The notes beneath the pieces were generated by a model, which saw nothing but the letters and a program-made list of their open reading frames with translations, was not told the origin of the DNA and did not search any database. Positions 37,398-45,279 of a stretch of DNA of 64,000 bases are shown piece after piece (position 1 is the stretch's first letter; each line of letters opens with the position of its first letter). The stretch covers positions 9,416 to 73,415 of the forward strand of contig NZ_JBHFNP010000283.1 of NCBI RefSeq assembly GCF_041929235.1. The letters are read 5' to 3'. The position numbers and the translations under genes are program-made. The stretch is from Microseira sp041929235 (GTDB taxonomy: Bacteria > Cyanobacteriota > Cyanobacteriia > Cyanobacteriales > Aerosakkonemataceae).

Positions 37398-37742
37398 ATC
37401 GCGAAAACACCAATTGCTCTCTATCGACAAGGCAATGCTAATTCTCCCAGAATGGACAATGTTAGACCTAATAAGGATATTGCCACTTATAATGAGAACG
37501 AGCAAGTTTGGGTGATGACTACTTTAGCCGATGGCAAATCACCAGGAGGGGTTTCTACATTTGCCACCCAAGGATCTGGGAAAAACTGGTGGAAATTAGA
37601 CCCTGGTACTGACATCCCACAGGAATTATAATTGCTTAACGACCGCGATAACCACTGGTTATGGAAACCGAGTAAAACTATGCTGATGGATGAATACGCA
37701 GCACTTCGATTAATACGTGCATCTTTTTATAAAGTAAGTTAA
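37398..37742 (+). pseudogene. Tse2-like ADP-ribosyltransferase toxin, disabled
   Basis: One frame between stops at 37395 and 37740 encodes IALYRQGNANSPRMDNVRP, LADGKSPGGVSTFATQGSG, NWWKLDPGTDIPQEL, stop, LLNDRDNHWLWKPSKTM and DEYAALRLIRASFYKVS. LYR near the start, GG-STF, GTDIP-L and the late HW-P motif follow the Tse2 ADP-ribosyltransferase toxin family. A TAA at 37629-37631 interrupts it where a Lys codon (AAA) would fit, and no start codon is obvious upstream. It is therefore a dead or truncated toxin, perhaps once the tip of a longer polymorphic toxin. The family call is by motif recognition. Confidence 0.65.
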
Positions 37743-37811
37743 CAGATTTGGCATTTTTAATTGAATGATAGGATTGTTTACCTACCAGCGATCGCATCTG
37801 AGGAGAGTCAA

Positions 37812-38156
37812 ATGAATTTATCATTTAAAGACATACAGTTTATCATTGAAGCCATCGATCGTTTGATGGAAACCTATCAAGAACGTCTCAATAACATAGA
37901 AGATATAGATGAGGATGAGGCATCCGATCTCGGCAATGACTCTATGTTTTTGGCAGCACTGAGGACAGACTTAGCAAAAAGTTTGGAACAAGGTGTTTCC
38001 CCTCAAACGAAAGATAGTTCATTAACAAACTTAGAAGGGTTATCTTTGCCAGAGTTAATGCAGCCAGTTTTACAATTATTAATTAAGGAGCGCTTAGTCT
38101 TGATAGACGCAATTACCGAGTCGATTCGTAATGAACTTTCACTGAGTAAACTCTAG
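37812..38156 (+). CDS. Small acidic helical protein, candidate immunity protein
   Basis: 114 residues from the ATG at 37812, preceded by GAGGAGAG; the frame is open from a TTG at 37761. Almost all helical: MNLSFKDIQFIIEAIDRLME, a very acidic loop (NIEDIDEDEASDLGND), then LEGLSLPELMQPVLQLLIKE. No family recognised. It starts 69 bases after the broken Tse2-like toxin on the same strand, the usual place for the cognate immunity protein; that role is inferred from position alone. Confidence 0.6.
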   Translation: MNLSFKDIQFIIEAIDRLMETYQERLNNIEDIDEDEASDLGNDSMFLAALRTDLAKSLEQGVSPQTKDSSLTNLEGLSLPELMQPVLQLLIKERLVLIDAITESIRNELSLSKL

Positions 38157-38270
38157 TGCGATTCGCTGCAAGGGTAGCTTCGCTTCACGCGCAGCGTGCG
38201 GTCGGCATATCGCTCCTCAATTTGATAGGGTGATGGGGGAGCGATCGCATTTACGGGTTTCTCTAAACTA

Positions 38271-38699
38271 TCAGATACCGAATAGCTTGGATAACAAGGG
38301 AAGTATATTATTCCAAGCTTCTAGCAAAGTTGCCCCAGTTTGTAATCCAGAAAAGATTCCTTTCAACATCGTAATAGCATTATCTGCCTTCCCCTGCACT
38401 TCTCCTTCATTGGAATTTTGAGCCGCTTTTTCGAGTTCTCCTACTTGCTTCAAGGCTTTTATTTTGTTCTTTTCATCCAAACCAGGTTCAGTTTCAATAG
38501 CTGTTTTTAGCTTTTCCAGAAGCTCTTTTATTCCTGGTTTCTCAGGGTCAGTAGATGGAGGTATTTTGTTGATAGCAGCTGATACGTTACCTTTCACAGT
38601 ACTATCCTGTATCAGATTTCCTTCAAAATCTCCGCCAATGCTGATTGAGTTATTTGCCATACCACAATTCTCCAAAATGACACCTGAATTGAGCTTCAT
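38271..38699 (-). CDS. Protein of unknown function with IGG/GN/IQ motif and helical C-terminal domain
   Basis: 142 residues. The N-terminal 45 residues contain ISIGGDFEGNLIQDSTVKGN, a short beta-strand motif; the rest is helical (IKELLEKLKTAIETEPGLDE and GLQTGATLLEAWNNILPLLS). The same helical tail is common at the C-terminus of cyanobacterial pentapeptide-type or conflict-associated proteins. It is 15 bp downstream of a DUF6232-like gene that ends in a closely similar IGG/GN/IQ motif, so the two probably act together. A start at a later Met (MANNSIS) is possible. Confidence 0.65.
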   Translation of the reverse strand: MKLNSGVILENCGMANNSISIGGDFEGNLIQDSTVKGNVSAAINKIPPSTDPEKPGIKELLEKLKTAIETEPGLDEKNKIKALKQVGELEKAAQNSNEGEVQGKADNAITMLKGIFSGLQTGATLLEAWNNILPLLSKLFGI

Positions 38700-38714
38700 A
38701 TCACTTTATAATTA

Positions 38715-39212
38715 TTAATGTTTACTTGATACATCCCCACCAACTTTACCCCCTTGTATGATATTTCCTGTAATACTTCCGCCAATTTGGATAGTCATGG
38801 AACTGCCGTCTTGAGCATTTTCTGTAAAATCATATAGTTTCATAACTGCCTTCTTTAACCAAGCTGTATCGCTAGTTATAAATATTTTTCCATCTCCAGA
38901 GTTCAGATATAATTTTAGTCCGTACATTTTGGGTTGAGCAATATTATATATCAAGGCTGCAATTGAAATCATAATTAGTATCCCTCCCCATTCTTGAGCA
39001 AAATTGCCAACAATAGCTCCCAATACAAACAAGACAAAAATAAATAAATACGGAATTTTTTTAGTCTGTACTTCACCTATACCAAATCCAGTAACATTGC
39101 GAAATTGATAAACATCATCACCAAACCTGACTGTTTTTTTGGTAATGTATAGGACTTCTGCCTTTTCTATAGAAGTCTTATCATCTCCTTGCAAGAATGT
39201 ACTTAAAGTCAT
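38715..39212 (-). CDS. DUF6232-like membrane protein with IGG/GN/IQ tail
   Basis: 165 residues. N-terminal beta-rich part: KAEVLYITKKTVRFGDDVYQ and FRNVTGFGIGEVQ. Two membrane helices follow (YLFIFVLFVLGAIVGNFA; ILIMISIAALIYNIA), then a soluble domain and the tail MTIQIGGSITGNIIQGGKVG. The layout suits DUF6232; function unknown. The tail motif is shared with the next gene. It is divergent from the HTH protein at 39457 with a 244-bp spacer. Confidence 0.65.
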   Translation of the reverse strand: MTLSTFLQGDDKTSIEKAEVLYITKKTVRFGDDVYQFRNVTGFGIGEVQTKKIPYLFIFVLFVLGAIVGNFAQEWGGILIMISIAALIYNIAQPKMYGLKLYLNSGDGKIFITSDTAWLKKAVMKLYDFTENAQDGSSMTIQIGGSITGNIIQGGKVGGDVSSKH

Positions 39213-39456
39213 AATTTAATTTTTCACAACCGTTGTCAAAACCAGACTTTCCGAGAAATAGTCGCAAAACCGAGGCTTTTCCGTCTTGGAGTGGCTTTTT
39301 GCCTATATTGCCGCCTCCGTTCCACTTACAGCACCCTTAAACTTACCTGCTCTCAGTTATTCTTTACCTAGAATAAACAAGCTATAACTAGCCGTCTCCT
39401 GATAAATATCAGGAAGTATGCTAGGATTACGTAAGTAATTTCCGCTACTTCCAGCT

Positions 39457-39945
39457 ATGGCATCGGCTAATGAGCAGTTTACCCAAGCGGCGAACCACTG
39501 GGACTTGGAAACGCTGTACGCAGATTTGGCATCTGCTAAGGGGAAGCGTTTGACACCCGTGGAGAAGCTGCACCTGCGGGGGTTGCTTTGCGGTTATAGT
39601 CCGGCTGAAATAGCGGAAAAGCTTGGCAAGGATGTTAAGGGAGTTGAAACCGATCTATGTGCCACTATTTACAGGTATGTTAAAAGTCTGCTGGATAAAT
39701 GTAATGAAAAGATAGGTAATTGGAGAAATATTACTGAATGGCTTGAGGATGCAGGATATAAAACTCAGTCAAATGCTCAAGTGCCAGTTAATAGTTTGCT
39801 ACCTGGAAATAGTGTAGTTAATATAACTAATATAACTATTGATAATAATCAAATAGTATTTCTGATTAACCTGAGAATACCAACATCAAAACTTTCAGAA
39901 GTGTCAATACAAGACATAAATATTGACGACAGCGCTGCTAAATAG
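39457..39945 (+). CDS. HTH-domain protein resembling the N-terminal domain of STAND/VMAP-type NTPases
   Basis: 162 residues. Residues 25-95 (LTPVEKLHLRGLLCGYSPAE, then IAEKLGKDVKGVETDLCATI) form a helix-turn-helix like the one at the N-terminus of large cyanobacterial WD40/NACHT ATPases. NWRNITEWLEDAGYK ends it. Instead of an ATPase, a short beta-rich tail follows (VVNITNITIDNNQIVFLINL). It may be a free adaptor or regulator for the divergent membrane pair. Confidence 0.65.
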   Translation: MASANEQFTQAANHWDLETLYADLASAKGKRLTPVEKLHLRGLLCGYSPAEIAEKLGKDVKGVETDLCATIYRYVKSLLDKCNEKIGNWRNITEWLEDAGYKTQSNAQVPVNSLLPGNSVVNITNITIDNNQIVFLINLRIPTSKLSEVSIQDINIDDSAAK

Positions 39946-40044
39946 AGTTTTTCTACAATTCAACTGCGTAGTATGGTGAAACTGCTGACGGCGCTGAAGC
40001 GCCTACTAAGAACGGTGCGATCGCATCCTTATATCCAGTCCTGT

Positions 40045-40074
40045 AGTAGAGACGTTACATGTAACGTCTCTACT
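40045..40074. repeat. Perfect 30-bp palindrome
   Basis: AGTAGAGACGTTACA is followed directly by its own reverse complement. Palindromes of this type are scattered through many filamentous cyanobacterial genomes; it could extrude as a cruciform or form an RNA hairpin. Confidence 0.85.
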
Positions 40075-40095
40075 CATACAGTTAATGGTGTTTTT

Positions 40096-40155
40096 GGGGC
40101 GGGTTTTACAAGTTTCCTTTGATCAAAAGCGAATTGTATTGATAAACCCGCCCCC
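40096..40155. repeat. Inverted repeat GGGGCGGGTTT / AAACCCGCCCC
   Basis: Eleven-base arms at both ends enclose about 37 AT-rich bases. It may be a small non-autonomous element, or a terminator for the minus-strand toxin gene that ends at 40171. Confidence 0.5.
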
Positions 40156-40170
40156 CGCGCGATCGCATCC

Positions 40171-40632
40171 TTATTGAGGAATGGGCAAGTGAACAATTTG
40201 GTCTTGATATTCCTCATCAAAAGAACCACCCGCAATCAAAATCAACTCTTCAAGAGTCTCGCCAATACTCATATCCGGATTGAGAATCAAAATCCCTGGC
40301 ACATGACGATTTTGGGTAATATGTTCGATTAAGTGGACGGGCATTGAAGTGCGATTATTTGTCACTAGCACAAAGTTATATTCTTCACACCAAATCAATA
40401 TTTCCGGGTCTAACGTGCCTTTTGCAGGACAGCCAGGTTCTCCTACTGCACGAACTACTAAATCCGGTTCGCGTCGTCGCAGTTGATGGGTAAGCTGCTA
40501 CGCACCTAATTTGAGAGTCAAATTTTCCCTTCTTCTTGTGGGGTGGGCATCTTGCCCGCCTCTTTATTGGATTTAAATGCGTAGCAGCTTATAAACTGGA
40601 TTGACATTTTCATCAATGAGATATTTAAGCAT
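40171..40632 (-). pseudogene. DUF5615 PIN-like toxin gene interrupted by a MITE
   Basis: Starts MLKYLIDENVNPVY at 40632, overlapping the DUF433 antitoxin stop by 8 bases. The element at 40493-40589 adds an in-frame stop (YKLLRI*). Beyond it the frame continues THQLRRREPDLVVRAVGEPG, then LIWCEEYNFVLVTNNRTSMP to the stop at 40171. Removing the element and one TA (99 bases) gives VNPVYTHQLRRREP without error. DUF5615 proteins are PIN-like RNase toxins. A shortened product from an internal start (75 residues from 40398) would lack the first catalytic Asp. Confidence 0.85.
40493..40589. mobile_element. 97-bp MITE with 12-bp inverted ends and TA target duplication
   Basis: AGCTGCTACGCA at 40493-40504 and its exact reverse complement at 40578-40589, flanked by TA on both sides (40491-40492 and 40590-40591). 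TA duplication and end structure indicate mobilisation by an IS630/Tc1-mariner-type transposase. The interior contains the dispersed GTGGGGTGGGCATCTTGCCC sequence. It carries no gene. Confidence 0.85.
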
Positions 40633-40963
40633 TGCTTGCCTTTCTCATCTCTGCTTTTGCTGCCTTAATTTTCATCAATCTTTGCACAACTGGCGGCGGA
40701 TTGCGTTTTTGTTCCTCCCGCATTTTGTGTCCCCACTCTAGCCAGTCAGCAATATATTTGCTAACTTCTTCTTTGTTGTGCAAGTAATAAAGAATTGTGG
40801 CATAAACTTGTTCGAGACTTAGGGATGTATAAATATTGGCGATTTCCTCTGGAGTCCTGGCGCGATAGATATACTCGTACAAAATAGTTTCAATGCCGAT
40901 GCGCGAACCTTTGAGACGAATGTCATTAGGTGCGAGAAAGTTAAAGTAATCTTCTAGTTGCAT
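40625..40963 (-). CDS. DUF433 antitoxin-like protein (HTH)
   Basis: 112 residues. PNDIRLKGSRIGIETILYEY and RTPEEIANIYTSLSLEQVYA match the DUF433 winged-helix pattern. The C-terminal 35 residues are basic and helical. DUF433 proteins pair with DUF5615 PIN-like toxins; its partner overlaps at 40632 but is broken, so the antitoxin is now an orphan. Confidence 0.85.
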   Translation of the reverse strand: MQLEDYFNFLAPNDIRLKGSRIGIETILYEYIYRARTPEEIANIYTSLSLEQVYATILYYLHNKEEVSKYIADWLEWGHKMREEQKRNPPPVVQRLMKIKAAKAEMRKASNA

Positions 40964-41019
40964 GGTTCAATTTCTCCTTATATCAATTATTGTATCCACA
41001 GGCGATCGCCAATTCTCAA

Positions 41020-41340
41020 TTAAATGCTCACAACTGTAGCTTTACCTTTTTCTGCTGTGGGCAAAATAGACAGAATATTAGGGACGAGGGGTTTGAGATC
41101 GGCTAATCGGTTTGATGATGCCTGTAGTACGAGAACAGCAATGTTAAATGTTGGTAGGTTTTGCTGGAATGACAAATTGCGGTCTACTGTAATAAAAACA
41201 TCGAACTCGGCTTCGGCGAGGGTAAGAAGTTGACCATTCTTAATTCCTGCCCATCCCATTTGCGGAACTGTCTTTACCTCATAAGTTGTCAGTTCCCTCG
41301 CTAGTTTGCGGTCGATACACTCATCAAGTAGCAGTTTCAT
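41020..41340 (-). CDS. DUF5615 PIN-like toxin
   Basis: 106 residues from MKLLLDECIDRKLARELTTY; the frame is open from 41349 (MHSM), which would overlap the antitoxin gene. Acidic residues of the PIN-like site: LLLDECID, AEFDVFITVDRNLSFQ. It is the intact toxin of the second DUF433-DUF5615 pair and probably an RNase. Confidence 0.85.
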   Translation of the reverse strand: MKLLLDECIDRKLARELTTYEVKTVPQMGWAGIKNGQLLTLAEAEFDVFITVDRNLSFQQNLPTFNIAVLVLQASSNRLADLKPLVPNILSILPTAEKGKATVVSI

Positions 41341-41341
41341 G

Positions 41342-41560
41342 CTATGCAACCATATTCGTAATTTGCGTTTCCATTATTTCTAGCAAACTAATCACCTGCT
41401 CTCTTGTTACAGTCGGAAATCCATCCAAAAATTCATCAATAGATTCTCCCGCTTTCAGATAATCCAAGAGCGTTTGAACGGGGACTCTAGTTCCTGTAAA
41501 AACTGGCGTACCCCCCATAACTTCTGGGGATGAACTGACGATTTGGTTATTGGTAAGCAT
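41342..41560 (-). CDS. DUF433 antitoxin
   Basis: 72 residues, the compact DUF433 form: VMGGTPVFTGTRVPVQTLLD, GESIDEFLDGFPTVTREQV. Immediately upstream of the DUF5615 toxin on the same strand, with end and start touching. It is expected to bind the toxin and the promoter. Confidence 0.88.
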   Translation of the reverse strand: MLTNNQIVSSSPEVMGGTPVFTGTRVPVQTLLDYLKAGESIDEFLDGFPTVTREQVISLLEIMETQITNMVA

Positions 41561-41978
41561 ACAGGGTTATACAATCTTAGGTCAGATATTCACCATGTTA
41601 GGCTGCTCTTACTGTAACTGCACATACGATGCGCGATTCCCTGACGCGGCGCTGTCTTCGCTAAAGCGCTTACTACGAGCCAATTTTGCCGCTTTACGCC
41701 CAAGAACTCATAGATACTAAATATCGTCAACTGGTGCCGTACTCTGCGGGCTAACCCACCCTACAAATAGAGGTTACTCCCCTCTCCTTGCAGGAGAGGG
41801 GTAGGGGGAGAGGTCAAGAGGTTACTCCCCTCTCCTTGCAGGAGAGGGGTAGGGGGAGAGGTCAAGAGGTTACTCCCCTCTCCTTGCAGGAGAGGGGTAG
41901 GGGGAGAGGTCAAAAAAAGCAGCTACCCCGTCTCCAGAGTAGCCACCTATTTTTCTTTTAGATAATCCTTTTATCGGT
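41561..41978. other. Intergenic region with a three-copy tandem repeat
   Basis: 418 bases between the DUF433 antitoxin start and the end of psbK. Contains the three 48-bp repeats at 41771-41914. The first 200 bases hold the antitoxin promoter region and a degenerate GCGCTTACTACGAGCC hairpin-type repeat. No gene seen. Confidence 0.55.
41771..41914. repeat. Three tandem 48-bp repeats
   Basis: Copies start at 41771, 41819 and 41867 and are identical apart from the last bases of the third. Each holds a hairpin, CCCCTCTCC then TTGCA then GGAGAGGGG. Copies touch each other with no spacers, so this is not a CRISPR array. Confidence 0.92.
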
Positions 41979-42116
41979 TTATCTGAAACCAACAGCTGCT
42001 TGCCATACGAAGGCTAACAGCAAGAAAAACACGGGAATCACAGGTAGAACATCTACCAGGGGGTCGAAAATTGAGTAAGCTTCAGGCAGTTTTGCCAACA
42101 ACAGCGCTGCTTCCAT
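41979..42116 (-). CDS. psbK: Photosystem II reaction center protein K
   Basis: 45 residues, MEAALLLAKLPEAYSIFDPL then one membrane helix and the conserved end LAFVWQAAVGFR. The mature subunit begins at KLPEAY after removal of a short leader. It lies 67 bp downstream of tgt, a linkage conserved in cyanobacteria. Confidence 0.95.
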   Translation of the reverse strand: MEAALLLAKLPEAYSIFDPLVDVLPVIPVFFLLLAFVWQAAVGFR

Positions 42117-42182
42117 GAATTATGTTTCCTCTCCAACACAGCTTTTTTCATAATTGTCGTATATCTTAACATGCTATGCGCC

Positions 42183-43301
42183 TTATGAATCGGGTTCAGG
42201 CGCAAGCCAATCAGCAAATTCTTCTGCAAAGCGATCGCTCGCTATCGCCTCCCTGATCCGCTGCGTAAAACGGATCAGTTCGGTAATGTTGTGTATCGAT
42301 AGTAACGTGTATGCCAAAATTTCCCGCGACTTCACCAAGTGGCACAAATAAGCACGGCTAAAGTTCTGGCAAGTATAACAAGGACAACTCTCATCCAGCG
42401 GTGTAAAATCTTCCTTAAATTGGGCGTTTTTCAGGTTCCAGCGTTCCCCGCTTACCATCGCCGTCCCGTGTCTCGCCCACCTGGTGGGTATCACGCAATC
42501 GAATAGATCCACACCAGCGGCGATCGCTTGCGTCATTTCGCGATATGTCCCCACCCCCATCAAATAGCGCGGCTTCTCGAATGGCAAAATCGGTGTAGTA
42601 ACTTTTACAATCTTTTCGATCAGTGCTGCCGGTTCTCCCACACTGACGCCGCCAATCGCATATCCCGGTAAATCCAAGTCTACCAAAGCTTTTGCGGCTT
42701 CTTGCCTCAAAGAAGGATAAACCCCGCCTTGCACAATTCCAAACAATGCCTGATCGGCACGCCCGTGTGCCTTGATACATCGCTCTAACCAGCGGTAAGT
42801 CCGCCCAGTTGCCGCTTCCACCTCTTCTCGACTCGCGGGGTAAGGCGGACATTCGTCAAACGCCATAATTACATCTGCCCCCAGCGCATTTTGAATCTGA
42901 ATCGATCGCTCTGGCGTTAATTCAATGACGCGCCCGTCATACGGCGATCGAAATCTTGCTCCCTCTTCAGTAATTTTACGTATTCCACTTAAGCTAAAAA
43001 CCTGAAATCCGCCCGAATCGGTGAGCATCGGACCGTTCCATCCCATAAACTTGTGGAGACCACCACCACTGGCTACAATATTTTCTCCTGGTCGGAGGTG
43101 GAGGTGATAGGTATTCGCTAAAACCATCTGCGCCCCCGTGTCCCGTAATTGCGCCGGAGTTACAGTTTTGACGGTGGCTAGGGTTCCGACGGGCATAAAG
43201 CGCGGTGTTTCTACAATTCCATGTGGCGTAGTAAAAACACCTACACGCGCTTTAGTATGGCTACAGCGAGCCTGACATTGAAAAGAAAATTTGTAGCTCA
43301 A
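42183..43301 (-). CDS. tgt: tRNA-guanine (queuine) transglycosylase
   Basis: 372 residues from the TTG at 43301 (MSYKFSFQCQARCSHTKARV); the frame is open to 43364, but family alignment favours this start. It exchanges guanine at position 34 of tRNAs with GUN anticodons for preQ1. Seen: LTDSGGFQVFSLS with the catalytic Asp region, GIVQGGVYPSLR, FDCVIPTRWARHGTA with the nucleophile Asp, and the zinc site CPCYTCQNFSRAYLCHL. Likely cotranscribed with psbK. Confidence 0.93.
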   Translation of the reverse strand: MSYKFSFQCQARCSHTKARVGVFTTPHGIVETPRFMPVGTLATVKTVTPAQLRDTGAQMVLANTYHLHLRPGENIVASGGGLHKFMGWNGPMLTDSGGFQVFSLSGIRKITEEGARFRSPYDGRVIELTPERSIQIQNALGADVIMAFDECPPYPASREEVEAATGRTYRWLERCIKAHGRADQALFGIVQGGVYPSLRQEAAKALVDLDLPGYAIGGVSVGEPAALIEKIVKVTTPILPFEKPRYLMGVGTYREMTQAIAAGVDLFDCVIPTRWARHGTAMVSGERWNLKNAQFKEDFTPLDESCPCYTCQNFSRAYLCHLVKSREILAYTLLSIHNITELIRFTQRIREAIASDRFAEEFADWLAPEPDS

Positions 43302-43502
43302 AATTAATTCAAACCGGCTGATATAGCTAGGGGCTAGGGGCAATGGGGTTGAAGGGTCTAGCAATCTTGGATTTCAGGCTCTAAGAACGTTCATTATGCC
43401 AGTGCGGTTGCTATATTTGGCAAAATAGGGCATCGGGCAAAAGTAATTCTCACCCGCTCACACAGGCGAGACGCCTGTGCTACCCTGCACACCTGCACTA
43501 GA

Positions 43503-43952
43503 TTAAAAAGGCTCATCATCTTCGTCAATTTGCAGATCCCACTTACCGGAGAGGACTTGATCGACGACTGCATCTAGGGCGGCGGCATTAAATTTGGCAG
43601 TGCATCGCTCTTGCAGGGAATTTGAGATCGGAATCAAGCGCAAGCGGCGACTATCTTGAACTAGATCGAAATAGCACTCGCTCTCTGGGGATTGTTTTAA
43701 TTCCAGATAATCGAAACTATAGAGATTCAAATAAATTGCGCGGTTAGCAACTAACGTAGCGCGATTTGGATCGGCAAAGACTTCCAGCACGTATCCTTCT
43801 CCCTGACTTTGCAAGCGTTCGTCCTGGATGTGGAGATAACGGACCTGGTGCAAATCTGCTAGCAGTCTATGCATGTCCAACTTGTTAACAACAATGCCCG
43901 TATCGATAATACAGGGAGCTGGCAGCTGAGTAGGGGATGGATCGTGTCGCAT
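43503..43952 (-). CDS. Conserved cyanobacterial protein of unknown function
   Basis: 149 residues from MRHDPSPTQLPAPCIIDTGI; the frame extends to 44015. Soluble, with VVNKLDMHRLLADLHQVRYL and YLNLYSFDYLELKQSPESEC, ending in an acidic DLQIDEDDEPF. No motif of known function. It lies upstream of tgt on the same strand and divergent from cobS. The product seems conserved across cyanobacteria, but I cannot name it. Confidence 0.7.
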   Translation of the reverse strand: MRHDPSPTQLPAPCIIDTGIVVNKLDMHRLLADLHQVRYLHIQDERLQSQGEGYVLEVFADPNRATLVANRAIYLNLYSFDYLELKQSPESECYFDLVQDSRRLRLIPISNSLQERCTAKFNAAALDAVVDQVLSGKWDLQIDEDDEPF

Positions 43953-44275
43953 AAAGATAAATACCTTTGGCCTCAACGCGCCTTGATATTGGCAGGAAAT
44001 TGGTAGATACAACAACAGGGGTCAGACCCTACAGGCTTGCCTTAAGATTAAAAACATCAAGCAGCCTGAAACAGGATGCCTCAAATCCAGGGTATGGGTT
44101 GGGCGAAGACTTGTAGAATCGGCTTTAATTCCAGAATAGCTGGTATGTCCGAAATAATCACTATGTTATTTGGAGAATTTATCACCCCTTCGTAATGGAA
44201 TTTACTTACTTGACGACCTCAAATCTAGCTATTTGATACACGCACTGGCGTAGGGATACGGTAGGCGGTAGGAGT

Positions 44276-45073
44276 GTGACGGTGAATCATCGACGCTTGG
44301 AACAATCGAAAAGCCCATTTTGGCAAAGACAGGGGGCGGCACTCGCCGCCGCGATCGCATTCTACACCTGTCTCCCCGTGCCCACGAGTTGGACGCTCGC
44401 CTTCCGGGGAATGGCGCGCCTCGCCCCCCTGATCGGATTGATGATTGGGGGAATGTTGGGATTGCTTGATTTTGGCTTACAACAGCTAAGAATGCCTGAC
44501 CTCACCCGATCTGCCCTCGTAGTTGTGGCGTGGATCGCTTTGACTGGGGGACTGCATCTCGATGGAGCGATGGATACGGCGGATGGACTGGCAGTTCAAG
44601 ATCCCGAACGTCGCTTAGAGGTGATGTCAGATAGCCTGACGGGGGCATTTGGGGCGATGGCAGCGATCGCGGTATTACTGCTCAAAACCACCGCTCTGTG
44701 CGATCTAGAATCCTATCGCCCGGTTGTGTTAATGGCAGCAGCGGGGTGGGGAAGGTGGGGACAGCTGGTGGCAATTATTTCTTATCCTTACCTCAAAGCA
44801 GAGGGCAAAGGTGCCATTCATAAAGAATCGATTCATTCGCCTAACGATTTGTTGCCGGGACTGGTGCTATTGTTGGCACTAAGCGCCTTACAAATTTTCC
44901 TGGAGCGGCGTAGTTGGATTTTAGCCGCTGGTATGACCTTTGGTGGAGGAGCGATCGCAGTTCTCACAGGTGCCTGGTTTAATCATAAATTGGGCGGTCA
45001 TACCGGCGATACTTACGGTGCCGTCGTCGAGTGGACAGAAGCTTTATTACTCTGTCTGCTAACTGGACTTTAA
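44276..45073 (+). CDS. cobS: Adenosylcobinamide-GDP ribazoletransferase (cobalamin synthase)
   Basis: 265 residues, GTG start. Integral membrane protein with about six helices. Family motifs: FYTCLPVP near the N-terminus, GGLHLDGAMDTADGL (metal-binding Asp), DPERRLEVMSDSLTGAFGA, and C-terminal HKLGGHTGDTYGAVVEWTE. It joins adenosylcobinamide-GDP with alpha-ribazole in the last steps of B12 (pseudocobalamin in cyanobacteria) synthesis. Confidence 0.92.
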   Translation: MTVNHRRLEQSKSPFWQRQGAALAAAIAFYTCLPVPTSWTLAFRGMARLAPLIGLMIGGMLGLLDFGLQQLRMPDLTRSALVVVAWIALTGGLHLDGAMDTADGLAVQDPERRLEVMSDSLTGAFGAMAAIAVLLLKTTALCDLESYRPVVLMAAAGWGRWGQLVAIISYPYLKAEGKGAIHKESIHSPNDLLPGLVLLLALSALQIFLERRSWILAAGMTFGGGAIAVLTGAWFNHKLGGHTGDTYGAVVEWTEALLLCLLTGL

Positions 45074-45279
45074 ATTGGTGGGGAAAATGGGACGCTAAGG
45101 ACACGGGGACGCTAAGGAGGCGAGGGGGGAAATAATGATGAAGATGGGGAAGATGGGGAAGATAGAGAAGATTTGGAAAATCGGGAAGAAATTACTTCTA
45201 GTTCAAGAGTTTTCGTGTCCCCCCATCTTTGCGTCCCCCCATCTTTGCGTCCCCGCCTCCCCGCGTCAAAGCGTCTCCA

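Noticed and set aside
41771..41914. CRISPR array candidate (three 48-bp repeats)
   Set aside because: The copies are contiguous with no variable spacers; it is a simple tandem repeat.
42415..42852. 145-residue frame inside tgt
   Set aside because: Out-of-frame shadow; tgt motifs are continuous across it.
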